Assembly (NCBI GenBank): GCA_946807835.1
Contig: OX327710.1
Coordinates: 12,078,501 to 12,142,500, forward strand
Origin: Ailanthus altissimus
Lineage: Eukaryota > Streptophyta > Magnoliopsida > Sapindales > Simaroubaceae
Length of the DNA stretch: 64,000 nt
Direction of reading: 5' to 3'
The notes beneath the pieces were generated by a model. That model was not told where the DNA came from. It made no database searches and was given only the letters and a program-made list of their open reading frames with translations. The position numbers were made by a program, and so were the translations under genes. This document shows positions 10,560 through 22,100 of the stretch, one piece after another. Within the stretch, counting starts at the first letter, position 1; each line of letters starts with the position of its first letter.

Positions 10560-13500
10560 TTGGTTGAGGCGGTATATACTACTTTTGTAAATTAATTTAT
10601 TAAAAGTTGACGTTAGCAGAGATTTAATGAACAAATCTGCAAAATTATTAATAAGGCGTATTTATTTAACGTTAATCTTCTTACTTTGCTACAATTCATG
10701 AGTGTAGAAGAATTTTAGACAAATATTTTTAATTCTATCTCTTTTGATGTATTCACTTTTAACTTGAGCAATATAAGCCACATTGTCTTCATATATTATA
10801 ATTAGAATATTTGTTCCAAAAAATAGGCTGCATGTACTATGAATATGATGAATGATAGATTACAGTTATATGCATTCCCTGCTTGTTTTATGTAGCAACA
10901 GTTAAGTCGCTGTAGTAATACTATAGCACGGGAGATTTACTGTAGCAACAACTATTTTTCACTCCTTATAAATACCTTACTCAATTGAAGGTCAAAAGAA
11001 ATAAGAGAAGAAGAGAAAAACATCATATATTGGAATTGAGAGCTTCATTGTTCTTATAACTTCATATTTACTCATTTTAAAGTTTAAATTATTTTACTTA
11101 TCAATTCTTGTATTGATTTTATTCAAGTGTTTGTGAAAAACACTTTGTGAAGAGAATGGTTACTCTTTTGCTGTAAGTTAAGTGTTTGTGAAAAACACTT
11201 TGAGAGAAGAGTTGTTACTCTTTAAATATAAAGAGTTTAATTGGTACTTTAGAAACTAATTTATTGTAAAGGTTTCTTGACATCTTAGAAGTGTATTAAT
11301 TCTTAGCCTTGGTTTAAGGTAAGCTAGTAAAATCCTCAAAGCGAGTTATTTGGGGTGTGGACGTAGGCCGTGTGGAGTGCCGAACCACGTAAATATCCGA
11401 GTGTCATTCTCTCTATCTATTACTCTATTATTTATTGTAATTATTTATCAAATTTGTTTATGTTTTAATATTTGCATAAATTATTTATATTAGTACATTA
11501 ATTTTTAAATACTCAATTCACCCCCCTCTTGGGTTACCTATCTAAAATTTTCAATACAAAATTGAATTTTGCCAATACGCTTATTGCAAAAGTTATGTCT
11601 GATATGGTGCATTGGGCTAGATATATAAAGCACCAATTGTATTAAGATATGGTACTTTTAGACCAAATATTTTCTCATCATCTTTCTTGGGACAAAATTG
11701 ATTCTTTTTGGAATCAAAAGACTGAACGACAATACAGATACTTAACGGATGAGCTAAATTTTCTTAGGATTTTTTCAGTATAAGTAGATTGATAGATAAA
11801 GATTTTATTTGATTTGTACTCAATTTGCAAGTCAAGATAATATTTAATCTTCCCCAAGTCTTTCATTTTAAATTCTATTTTTAAGTATTACAGTCTTTAA
11901 GAGCTCTTCAAGAGTTTTGATTAGATGCATATCATCCATATATATAGTAACAATGGCAAACTCAAATTCTGTCTTTTTAATAATTATACATAGACATGTG
12001 CCTATATTTTTTTAATCTATAAAAAGTTCTTTGTAGCTTGATTGAATACAAATTACGATTACATGCTTTTAACATATTGAATCCTTCAGAGATTTTTATA
12101 TAAATATTTGTGTCAAATAACCTATTCAAGTAAGTTATCACTACATCCATAAGACACATATCAAGTTTTTCTAAGACTGCTAAACTGATAAAAAATTTGA
12201 TGACATCGTTGTTTCATTACATATTTGTCCATTTATGTCATACAGGTTTGATATCTTCAGATGTTCGGATTAAAAGTTCAAATATTTCACACTTGGCTAT
12301 AAAAGTCAATTATGTTTGAATTGGTTCTTTCCATTTGGAGCCAATTATATCTTTCTTTACATTCATCAATAGTTTGTAGCTTAAAATCATCATTCATAAT
12401 TTCAGTAGCTACTGTAAATGAAAATATATCGTCGACAATTATTTTATCATGTTTTCACACTTCTACTGTGTAAGCATAATTTGTACCATTTTTTTAATTT
12501 TTAAAATTCTTGTGCCTAATCTGAGGCTAATATCTCTTTTAAGACTTTTATCTCTTCATGGACTATTAAATCTTTTAATGTTAATGATTTAGCAAACGTA
12601 GATTTATTAACTTGAGCATTATTTTCAATGATATCCTAATTTTTCACTTTTTTTAGCAAGATAATATCTTTTGAACCAAGTAGTCTGCCACTTATAGCGT
12701 ACAACAGATGATTCATTTGCTATCTTTTGATTAGATTGTACTACGGGAACATTTATCAAACTGGTGTATTGACAGTTGGTATATATAACTGGGTTACTTT
12801 TGATGCATTTGTAAATGCATCTAGTAATTCATTTGTAATTATTTAAAAATGAATAATTCTTCGCACCTTATTTTTATATTTATTTGTATGAGAATCCAAA
12901 AACAAATATAGTACTCATTTTTCAAGAAAGTTCATGCCTTATTTGAGAAGAAAATTTATTTTCCCCCATTGATAGGAATATTGTTTCACCATACACCAAT
13001 TTGTAAATTAAGTAATAAACAGATTACTCATCAAGGGTTTAAGATACGTTATAATTGATAGTGAGTTAAAACTAACATAAATTCGTAAGCGGTGTTGAAA
13101 TCCTATTTTAGTGCCTTATGGGGTGCTATAGATATATAGATAGCACAACTAAAGATGCACAAGTGGGATACATCAATCTAATGATCAAGTACAAGTTATA
13201 ATAGAAAACATTAATGATATACAATTGGCCTAAAACGAATTAATGCTGTAGTATGCAAAAATTAGTAATTATGTATGCATCAATGCAATTACCTATAGTT
13301 GTTTAATTAAGGATTCTAATAATTCATTTTGTGTATGAACATGTGGCACAAGATGTTCGACATCAATTTCCATTGATGCATAATAATCATTAAATGTTTT
13401 AGATGTAAACTTATCAACATTATTTAAATGTATGGTCTTAATAGAGTATTTTAAAAATTGTGCCCTTAATTTAATGATCTATAGTAGTAAGCTAGCGAAT

Positions 13501-15420
13501 GTAACATTGTGTTTAGATAGTAAATAAACATGTAATCATTGTGTAGATGTATAAATCAAAATCATAAATAGTGAAAATGTCCACTAGTGGATGAATTGGT
13601 CCGTGGATATCTCATAGGATCATTTGTAAAAATAATAGAGATTTTAAACCAATCTTAGATGGGGATGGTCTAATTAGAAGTTTGCCTTGTGAGAAAACGG
13701 TACAAATATTCTTATTAGACAATATAATTTTCAAGTTCTTTAATGGTAGCCCATGGGAATTTTTTATAATCTTACATATCATTTGATCCTGGATGACCAA
13801 GTCAATCATGCCACAGTATAAACATTTATGGATTATTGTACTTTTGGTTTATTGCTATGTAGCTTTCAATTGAATTTATAATTTTATAACATAAATTAGA
13901 TAATAAAGCAGGAAGCTTTTCAGGTATGCATTTTTTTTTGTCTAAGACGTTAGAAGTAATGCATAGATATTTTATATTATTTTCACTCAAAATCTCAATG
14001 TGATATCCATTTCGGCGGATATTTTTAAAAGTAAGCAAATCTCTTTTGGATCTGTCACGTATAAAACTTTAATTATATATAACTTTGTTCCACTTACTAA
14101 TAAGATTATTACTTTTTTAGAGCCTTTAATTAGATCTGTAGGACCTGATATAGTATTAACTTTTCCTTTAATTATTATTAGTTTTGAAAAATATTTTTTT
14201 ATCTCGAAAGATAATATGTGTTGTTGCATTGTCAGCCATACATGCATCACTAATTTTCTTTTCTAAAGTGAACAATTTATCTTTAAAAGTCATTACTTAT
14301 ATTGAATAAAAGTTCATATTAAACATTAGAATAATGCATTACAAAAAGTTACATTTTTTTTATTCATACAAAAAGTTATATGTTTTCATCAATATTACAA
14401 AAACTTATATTTTATATATACAAAAAGTATAACAAAGATCCAACATAGAGATATTTAAAGTTTAATAATTAACATTCCCTTTTTATTCCCAAAGAAATCA
14501 AGGACATCCTGATGAATAAGAACTGTAAGATTTGAGTCATCAATAAGATTTTTCTCCACATTCTTTCTTTTTACTAAATGCTTTGGAGTACGATATATAC
14601 GTGACCAATGTCCTTTTGCACCACATCGATAACAAGTATTTTTCATAATACTTAGGGTGTTTATTCTCTATACCATTATTCTTGGTATTTCTACCATATT
14701 TCAGTGTTTCTTCGTTCTTGGTACTTACGACAACTATAGGGGTGATAACCACACCCTCTTTCTCTCTCACGACCATGCCCAATTTTATTATGAGTATTTG
14801 CATCTTCTTCTGGGAATGGCTGAGATCTAGTTGGACACAATTCATGATTTTTCAATAAGAACTTACTATTTTGTTCAGCAAGCAAAATACATGATTAATT
14901 TTAATTATTTTTTAAATCGTCATTCACAATCTTATTGCTGCAGAATAACATTAGAGGCATGAAAAGTAGAGAAATTTTTCTCTAACATATCTTGTTCTGT
15001 AACGTTTTCACTATATAATTTAAGTTATGAGGTGATTTTGAATAAAGCAAAATTGTATTCAGCAACAGTTTTAAAATTCGACAATCACAAATTCATCCAC
15101 TCATGTCTTGCTCTTGAAAGGAACAGATCTTTCTGATAATTATATATTTCTTTTATATTTTTAAAGAGGATTTGAGGATTCTCTACTGTCAAATATTAAT
15201 CTTTCAAGCTTTCATGTAAGTGATGATGAAAAAAAATCATAACTCTCAATTTGTCTTGTAGGGACACATTATTATTATTTTATTTCAATTGTCTTTTTCA
15301 AGCCATTGACTTAAGGGTGCATTTTGGCATCCAGTATTTATAATAGGTAATTTATTTCAGAGACATCAAGAGCAGGGATTTGTAAAATTTGTCAGAGACT
15401 TTTTTAAGGGCTTTGAATAT
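10560..15420 (-). pseudogene. Decayed Ty1/copia gag-pol, interrupted by a nested LTR
   Basis: On the minus strand, from high to low coordinates: gag at about 15350-14690, with MLAEQNSKFLLKNHEL at 14885; a zinc knuckle CYRCGAKGHWSRIY near 14630 whose last Cys is lost; protease-linker sequence at 14250-13990 with VNTISGPTDLIKGS; LLLKISAEMDI and MLTFKNIRRNGYHIE near 14040; pre-integrase and integrase at 13830-13000 with QGKLLIRPSPSKIG near 13680; RT at about 12200-11560; and the RNase H end at 10890-10560. Frequent stops and frameshifts make it non-functional. The middle of RNase H is missing at the nested LTR. The 5' leader and 5' LTR lie beyond the Athila-like insertion, at 28039-28665. Confidence 0.85.
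10884..11552 (+). mobile_element. Nested copia-type LTR inside the copia RNase H region
   Basis: The block begins TGTTTTATGTAGC and ends near ATTTTCA. It has a TATA-like box (CCTTATAAATACC near 10970), two hairpins AAGTGTTT-loop-AAACACTT (11125-11145 and 11180-11200), and the GTGGACGTAGGC and AACCACGTAAAT phrases common at the 3' end of plant copia LTRs, followed by a C-rich stretch near 11520. It splits the copia frame between a KFNF stretch at 11560 and an SREC stretch at 10880. No clean target duplication is visible and some host codons are missing, so the ends are approximate or a deletion accompanied the insertion. Confidence 0.6.
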
Positions 15421-15504
15421 AAAGAAGGGAATTAAAATTAGTTGATGAAATATAAATATTATTCAACAAAAATATAATATAAAATATAAATATCAAAAGT
15501 AATT

Positions 15505-15636
15505 TTAAGAGACATAGCCTTCCATATACATAAAATAATCATAATTAGGAGGCAAAGGCTTCTATATATCAATAGTAAAAGGAGGCAACGCCTTCCATAT
15601 ATATAAAATAATCATAATTAGAAGGTAAAGGCTTAT
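15505..15636 (-). promoter_or_regulatory. Copia leader: hairpin/micro-ORF repeats (left part)
   Basis: Between copia gag and its 5' LTR lie tandem units of about 33-40 bases, each centred on a hairpin. The clearest is 15581-15596, GGAGGCAACGCCTTCC: a stem with one bulged T and a 3-nt loop. At 15505-15525 the sense (minus) strand reads a 21-nt micro-ORF, M-E-G-Y-V-S-stop, built on the same core. The Athila-like element inserted inside this array, which continues at 28039. Confidence 0.65.
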
Positions 15637-16325
15637 TGATGAACACATGAAAATGCATATTGTTAAGAGATTCAATCACCATCTAATGTCACTAATTTTA
15701 GTGTTTTCTGTATTTTTAGCTTGAAATAAAGTGTTCTCCTTAAATTGTGATTAATGAATGTTATTTGGACAGGTTTAGGTAAAATGGACATAACTCTCAA
15801 TGTAGAAATCGAAATGAAGAAATTCTTGAACCTGGTGCAACATGACTCAATCTTACACAAATTTGAAGAATAGTAGAAAAGCCAAATCCAACATGTTATG
15901 GGCCAAAAATTGAGATACAACAGAATCGGACTACAACTCTTACCCAGCTTGACCCAATTCACGTATTTGGACCGTATCTCACAAAATAAGTACTCAATTG
16001 GTATAATTCTTGAAGCTGTGAATTGCTGACTTTACTATCAACAACTCGTATGTTTATAGTAAAGTCCAAATCAGCCGTTATCATGGACCAAATCGCATTG
16101 CAAGTGGGTAAAATGGTTGTTGGCCGAATTCTGATGTATCTTTGGAATTTTGCTCATATCTCATTGGATACTCATCCAATTTGCATGAAATCAGTGCCTA
16201 TGGAAAGAAGAGTCAAAATTCTACAACTTTCATGTCGACTGAAGAAGCTGAATCAATCATTTACATTATCAAAAATGTGCTGCAAGTGGATACACGAGTT
16301 ATTGGCTTAAAACTATTGAAGATTG

Positions 16326-16366
16326 ATGTCATCCATGACATATGTCCATTCATTGCCTATATAAGG
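16326..16366 (+). promoter_or_regulatory. LTR core promoter: palindrome plus TATA box
   Basis: A perfect 7-bp inverted repeat, ATGTCAT-CC-ATGACAT (16326-16341), lies 16 bases upstream of a strong TATA box, TATATAAGG (16358-16366). The arms contain TGAC cores, as bound by plant bZIP or WRKY factors; that link is inference. Transcription would start about 30 bases downstream and define the R region. The same unit is intact in the 3' LTR at 27173-27213. Confidence 0.7.
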
Positions 16367-16674
16367 AGACCCTTAGGACGTTTTTAATAGATAATTTCTC
16401 TCTTCTTTTATTCTCATTAACATGTATTGTAATTTAGGCTAGAGTTCCTAGCAAGGCTAAGAGATGAACTTTTATGTGTAGTAAATCTACTTCCATGCTT
16501 TGATTCGGTGTCAAGAGCTATAAATGTTGTAAGTTTGGTTTTGATTAAACTCTTATCTATTTTATTTTCTATAATCCAGAGGTTATAATTCTCATGTCTC
16601 ATATATGTTCAGTCATGCTTTTCTTATGTGATTCATGTTGATTTATAATTGTTACTGGTTACATTGTTTTATAT

Positions 16675-16817
16675 GTTAATCTTTTACTGCAGTATTGTCA
16701 ATTTGATATATTGTCGATCTTGGATAACATGTAAGGGCAATAAATGTTTGATATTCAAGTTAATCTTTTACTGCAATATTGTCAAAATGATATATTGTCG
16801 ATCTTAGATAACTTGTA
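16675..16817 (+). repeat. 59-bp direct repeat inside the LTR
   Basis: Two copies (16675-16733 and 16759-16817) share GTTAATCTTTTACTGCA and ATATTGTCGATCTT blocks with a few differences. A 25-bp spacer contains AATAAA at about 16739, a possible polyadenylation signal. The 3' LTR has the same arrangement at +10847. Confidence 0.85.
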
Positions 16818-17197
16818 TAAATAACATGATGTGTGTTAATGCTTGCAAAGAGTTTAACTAAATCAAATACATGTGTTATCAAATGTGCTATATATTACAT
16901 ACCTTCCGATTGATTGTTTGGGATGTGAAACTTTCAGTTGAGTTATAAATATCGAATCAAAGTATAGAGTAGATTTATAAAGCATAATTGTGATTCTCAA
17001 AGCCTTGCTTAAATCATCATAAGACATTTTTCTCAATTCATAGACAATTTTATCTCATCCGTTTAAATCAATTAACCCTTTGCTACTGCTTTAATATTTT
17101 ACTTCACTAACCTATTTTGCCAAGAGCTTCCTCGTGGGATCGACACCTCAATCTATACTGCGATAGCCGCGTTATATTTTGAGCGTAAACAAAAATT

Positions 17198-17215
17198 TGG
17201 CGCCGTTGCCGGGGA
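17198..17215 (+). promoter_or_regulatory. Primer-binding site for tRNA-Asp
   Basis: TGGCGCCGTTGCCGGGGA lies six bases after the 5' LTR. It is complementary to the 3' end of plant tRNA-Asp and is the usual primer site of Athila-group elements. It is where minus-strand cDNA synthesis would start, and it appears undamaged. Confidence 0.95.
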
Positions 17216-17332
17216 AGCACACTAAGCGAAAGTCGGTTGCGATTATAAATACTAAAGTGGTAACTTTGTACATTTTTTTTTTCTTTGTAAAATCTTAGTT
17301 TTATTTCCTTTGTTGTAATTTATTTATTATTC

Positions 17333-17877
17333 ATGGTTGGTTCTACCACCTAATTTATTTTGTTTTCTTTAGTTAATTTGTTATATTTTATATTATCTTA
17401 ATGGCTGGTTTTACCGCCTAATTAGTTTATTTTCTTTTATCTATTTATCGCACTTTATTTTCTTTAGTTTATTTATTGCACTTTTTTTTTAATGGCTGGT
17501 TTTACCGCCTAACTTCGTTCACTTTCTTTTATTTATTTATTGTACTTTATTTCTTTAGTTAATTTGTTGTATTTTCTTTTTATTTTGTGGCTGGTTCTAC
17601 CGCCTAACTTAGTTTATTTATTTATTATTGTACTTTATTTATTTATTGCACTTTTTTTATAGTACTTTATTTTCATTTTCTTTTACGTATTTATTGCAAT
17701 TTATTTTCTTTAGTTAATATATTGTATTTTCTTTTTATGGTCGGTTCTACCGCCTAACCTTTTATTTATTTACTTATTGTATTTTCTTTTTATTATTTAT
17801 TTATTGTACTTTTTCGTATTTTATAGTCTTTTGTTTAGTTATTGTATTTATATTTCATGGTTGGTCTTACCACCTAA
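17333..17877 (+). promoter_or_regulatory. Leader array of six 21-nt micro-ORF/hairpin modules
   Basis: Six modules begin at 17333, 17401, 17492, 17587, 17737 and 17857 in a T-rich leader between the primer site and gag. Each is a 7-codon frame (six codons plus TAA): MVGSTT, MAGFTA, MAGFTA, GTG-start AGSTA, MVGSTA, MVGLTT. The 16 bases from the G of ATG to the base before TAA form a hairpin: GG, N3, bulge, GGT, 3-nt loop, ACC, N14, CC. Positions 3 and 14 covary (T-A, C-G, C-G, C-G, T-G, T-A). The precise nesting of hairpin and frame suggests control of translation (reinitiation or shunting) or RNA packaging. The function is inferred; the repeat and covariation are seen. Confidence 0.85.
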
Positions 17878-17961
17878 CTTATTTCTATTTCTTGTTGTGT
17901 TTATTCCACTTCTTAATTTTCCTTAAGCATTTCTTTCCTAAAAAAAGAAAAAATAGGATGT

Positions 17962-19198
17962 ATGCATCGACCTAGAGACAAACGAGGAAGATTTGTGAGA
18001 GAACTAGAATTAGAACTAGAACCACTCCCACAATTTGTAAGTGAAGAGAATTCACCTTCTAGTTCATCTTGTAATTCTAACACAATGAGCCAACACGAAG
18101 AAAACCCCGTTAGAACTCTCAAAAGATTACTTGCATCCTACTCGCACAGCTACACCATCATGCATTATATTTCCACCTAACATACCACATTCGGATTTTA
18201 AACCTGGAATGATACAACTTCTTCCCACTTTTCATGGTCTAGATAGTGAAAATCCTTATGTACATGTTAGGGAATTTGAAGAGGTAATTGCCACCTTCCA
18301 TAGCCAACCTGAAGCCATAGACACTGTTAGGCTTAAATTTTTCCCTTTTTCTTTGAAAGACAAAGCAAAGAGTTGGCTATACTCTTTGAGGCCGAGGTCT
18401 ATAGGAACTTGGGCAGAAATGACCCAAACATTTTTTAATAAATACTTTCCACAACACAAAACTAATGGCCTGAAAAGACAAATTTCTTCATTCTCCCAAA
18501 AAGACAGTGAAACCTTATATCAAGCATGGGAAAGGTTTAAAGAGTTGCTAAATCTGTGCCCTCACCATGGGTATGAAAATTGGCGCTTGGTTAGTTATTT
18601 CTATGAGGGACTCACAATTAGAGAGCGCCAATTTGTTGAGATGATGTGTAATGGGGAGTTCCTTCACAAAGATCCTGAGGAAGCCATAGAATTCCTTAAT
18701 GACTTAGCCGAAAAAGCTCATACATGGACTGGACCTAGCATTGCTGAAAGCACAAATAGGTCACGACCCAATAGAGTTTTCCATCTTAGGGAAGAGGATA
18801 ACCTCAAAGCCCAATTAGAGGTCTTAACTAGGGAGTTAGAGGCCTTGAAATCCAAAGATAGAAGGGTCACCCACACGGTTGCTAGAGTTGAGTCACACGA
18901 TGTCTGTTTTGTCTGTGGAGGAGCGGAACACTTAGCTCAGGATTGCCCCATGTATAGTGAGATGAGAGGGATATATGAGGAACAATGTAATGCCCTAGGG
19001 ATGTACAAGAAGCCTTATCCACCCTACTCTGAAACATATAATCCTAGCTGGAGAAACCACCCAAATTTCAATTAGAAATCTGACCAACAAGCCAACAACT
19101 AATGGAAACAAGAACAACAAGCACCCAAGTCTTATGTTGCACCTCAATATAATGCACGACCAACTAGGAGTTCTTTAGAGGATACATTACAAGCATTT
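17962..19198 (+). pseudogene. gag: gag of the young Athila-like element (three lesions)
   Basis: Gag forms the virus-like particle and binds the RNA. The first good ATG is at 17962 (MHRPRDKRGRFV). The frame runs through MSQHEENPVRTLK and then, after one extra A in the run at 18121-18124, continues in the next frame, so the apparent later start at 18131 is only a TTG codon. The gag core has YVHVREFEEV, LKDKAKSWLYSL and FYEGLT. A CX2CX4HX4C zinc knuckle (CFVCGGAEHLAQDC) starts at 18904. Two in-frame stops follow, TAG at 19073 and TAA at 19100, after which the same frame continues into pol at 19199. All lesions are single-base. Gag and pol were probably one polyprotein, so this copy would need Gag from elsewhere. 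Confidence 0.9.
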
Positions 19199-22100
19199 AT
19201 GGAGGCACAAAGTAAGACTAATCAAAAATTTAAAACAATTCTTGCACAGGTGGTGGACGAAAACAAAGAAATCAAGAGTCAAATCACAAAATTGACCAGT
19301 GCCTTAACTGTACAAGAGCGAGGTAAGTTTCCATCTCAACCTCAATCCAATCCAAAAGGACAATTCATGGCACAAGCTTCTACTTCTGATGTTCAAAATC
19401 TCAAAGAAGTCAATGCCATTACTACTCGAAGTGGTAAGATTGTAAGTGAGCCTACTCCTGAAATTAACACATCTACGAGTAGTAAAGATGCCCCCCTTGA
19501 AAAAGAGGCTACAATGGAAAAAGAGCCCGAAAGTAAGTTTTCAATCCCAGTGCCTTTTCCTCAAGCTCTTCGACCAGTTGGGAAAAATTCAGAAATTCAA
19601 GGTGAGATTTTGGAACATTTGAAACAAGTTAAAATTAATCTTCCCTTGTTACATTTGATTAAGCAGGTTCCAACTTATGCCAAAGTCATCAAGGATTTAT
19701 GCATTATCAAAAGAAAACACCATGTGAAGAAAACTGCATTTTTGGCAGAACAGGTAAGTGCAGTGATTGAACAAAAGACACCACCCAAGTATAAAGACCC
19801 AGGATGTCCCACAATCTCCTGCCAAATTGGGACACATGAGTTTGGTCAAGCTTTATTGGACTTAGGAGCAAGTGTAAATTTAATGCCTTATTCTATTTAC
19901 TTGCAGTTGGGACTTGGTGAGATTAAACCAACATCTGTAGTCCTACAATTAGCTGACCGATCAATCAAGAAATCACGGGGAATAGTAGAAGATGTTTTGT
20001 TGCAAATTGACAAATTTTACTATCCTGTTGATTTTCTTGTTTTAGATACTCATTCTGTTGTTAACATGGAGTCAAAAATCCCTCTTATTTTGGGGAGACC
20101 TTTTCTAGCCACTGCTAACGCTCTTATTAATTGCAGAAATGGTCTAATGAAATTATCTTTTGGGAATATGACTCTTGAAGTGAACATTTTCAACATTGGC
20201 AAACAACCACGAGAAGAAGACGAGTGCTATCATTCATATATGATAGACACACTTGTAGCGGAGGAAGCTTATAAAAATTATGGCTATGATTCTTCGAAAA
20301 ACCTTCTCAATTTTGATTTTGAAGAATTGTATTATCCTGATGTAACAACTAATGTGTTTAGTATTTTTGACTCACAGGATAAACGGACTCGATTTTGGCA
20401 GCCACACTTTGAAGAGTTGCCACGAGAGAGGGAGAGACCAAAACCATCAAACCTCGAGACACCACAAGTTGAGCTTTCTCCACTGCCCAAAGGTTTGAAA
20501 CACGCATTCTTGGGACCAGGTGATACCTTTCCTATCATCATTTCTTCTGAACTTAGTGCTGAACAAGAGAAAAAATTGATAAAATTGTTAAAAGAACATA
20601 AGTCTGCACTAGGTTGGACCATAGCTGATATTAAAGGTATTTCTCTATTGATATGCTCCCATAGAATTCATTTAGAGGAAGGTTCCCAACCTCGTAGAGA
20701 CCCACAAAGAAGACTTAACCCAACAATAAAAGAAGTAGTCAAGAAAGAGGTCTTGAAACTATTAGATGCGGGTATAATCTACCCAATTTTTGATAGTCAA
20801 TGGGTAAGTCCAACTCAAGTAGTTCCTAAGAAATCTGGGGTTACTGTTGTTGAAAATGAGAATGGGATACCTGTTCCAACTAGAGTAGTAAGTGATTGGA
20901 GAATGTGTATTGATTATAGAAAGTTAAACACAGCCACTAGGAAAGACTATTTTCCATTGCCTTTTATCGACCAAATTTTAGAACGTGTAGCTAGACATCC
21001 TTTTTATTGCTTTCTTGATGGGTATTCAGGGTATTACCAGATTGAGATAGCTATAGAAGATCAAGAAAAAACTACTTTTACATGCCCTTTTGGTACTTAT
21101 GCTTTTCGTAGAATGCCATTTGGATTATGTAATGCACCAGCTACTTTCCAGCGTTGCATGTTGAGTATTTTCTCTGTTATGGTTGAAAAATGCATGGAAG
21201 TCTTTATGGATGATTTGACTGTTTTTGATAATTCTTTTGATTTATGCCTACTTAACTTGAAATCTGTTTTGAGTAGGTGTGAAGAAAAAGGACTTGTGCT
21301 AAATTGGGAGAAATGTCATTTCATGGTATCTTCAGGAATCGTTTTAGGGCATATTGTATCTGAAAGAGGGATAGAGGTTGACAAGGCAAAAATTGAATTA
21401 ATCTCTAAATTACCTACACCTAAAACGGTAAAAGATGTCCGATCCTTTCTTGGACACGCTGGCTTTTACAGAAGGTTTATACAAAATTTTTCTGCCATAT
21501 CTAGACCATTGTGTAACCTTTTGCTAAAAAATACAGAATTTACATGGACACAAGAGTGTGATGAGGCATTCCGAACACTCATTGCCAAACTCACCACCGC
21601 TCCTATCATGCAATCATCGGATTGGAACCTCCCATTTGAAATTATGTGTGATGCAAGTAATTATGCTGTAGGAGCAGTTCTTGGGCAACGGAGGGAGGGA
21701 AAACCCTTTGTTGTTTATTATGCTAGTAGGACTTTGAATGATGCTCAAATGAATTACACTACTACTGAAAAAGAACTATTAGCTGTTGTTTTTGCCTTAG
21801 ATAAATTTCGTTCTTATTTGATTGGTTCACCTATTGTTATTTTTATTGACCACGCAGCCCTTAAGTACCTTCTTTCTAAGAAGGATGCTAAAGCCCGTTT
21901 AATTAGGTGGATTCTTCTTTTGCAGGAATTTGATATAACCATCAAAGATAAGAAAGGCGTTGAAAATGTTGTTGCTGATCATCTATCCCGCCTTGAATTC
22001 ACTGACTCTACTGATTTGCCACCCTTTCGAGACGATTTTCCAGATGAACATCTTTTTGCTATAAGCCAAATACCTTGGTATGCACATATCGTAAATTATT

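Larger units (their letters stand above)
9112..11650. repeat. Segment repeated at 31375-38684 (copy A)
   Basis: The sequence from about 9112 through the copia 3' end and the nested LTR to about 11650 reappears, diverged by scattered substitutions, at 31375-33199 and 38033-38684. Both copies contain the same nested LTR at the same place in the copia RNase H region, so the nested insertion came before the duplication. The first kilobase (9112-10073) has no recognisable gene. Confidence 0.85.
15637..17191 (+). repeat. 5' LTR of the young Athila-like element
   Basis: It starts TGATGAACAC and ends GCGTAAACA, so it has TG...CA termini. It has the same length as the 3' LTR (1555 bp). By eye I count about seven differences, all but one of them transitions. 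The core promoter is at 16326-16366, and an internal 59-bp direct repeat lies at 16675-16733 and 16759-16817. Small open frames shared by both LTRs are duplicated because the LTR is, not because they are genes. Confidence 0.97.

Noticed and set aside
16023..16387. Open frames of 95 and 81 codons repeated identically at 26870-27234
   Set aside because: They lie inside the two LTRs; identity follows from LTR duplication, and the frames overlap the promoter.
18131..18133. Apparent gag start at 18131
   Set aside because: The codon is TTG. Gag sequence continues upstream in another frame to ATG 17962, across a 1-bp insertion at 18121-18124.
20332..20622. 96-codon minus-strand ORF within pol
   Set aside because: It is a shadow frame of the intact pol reading frame.
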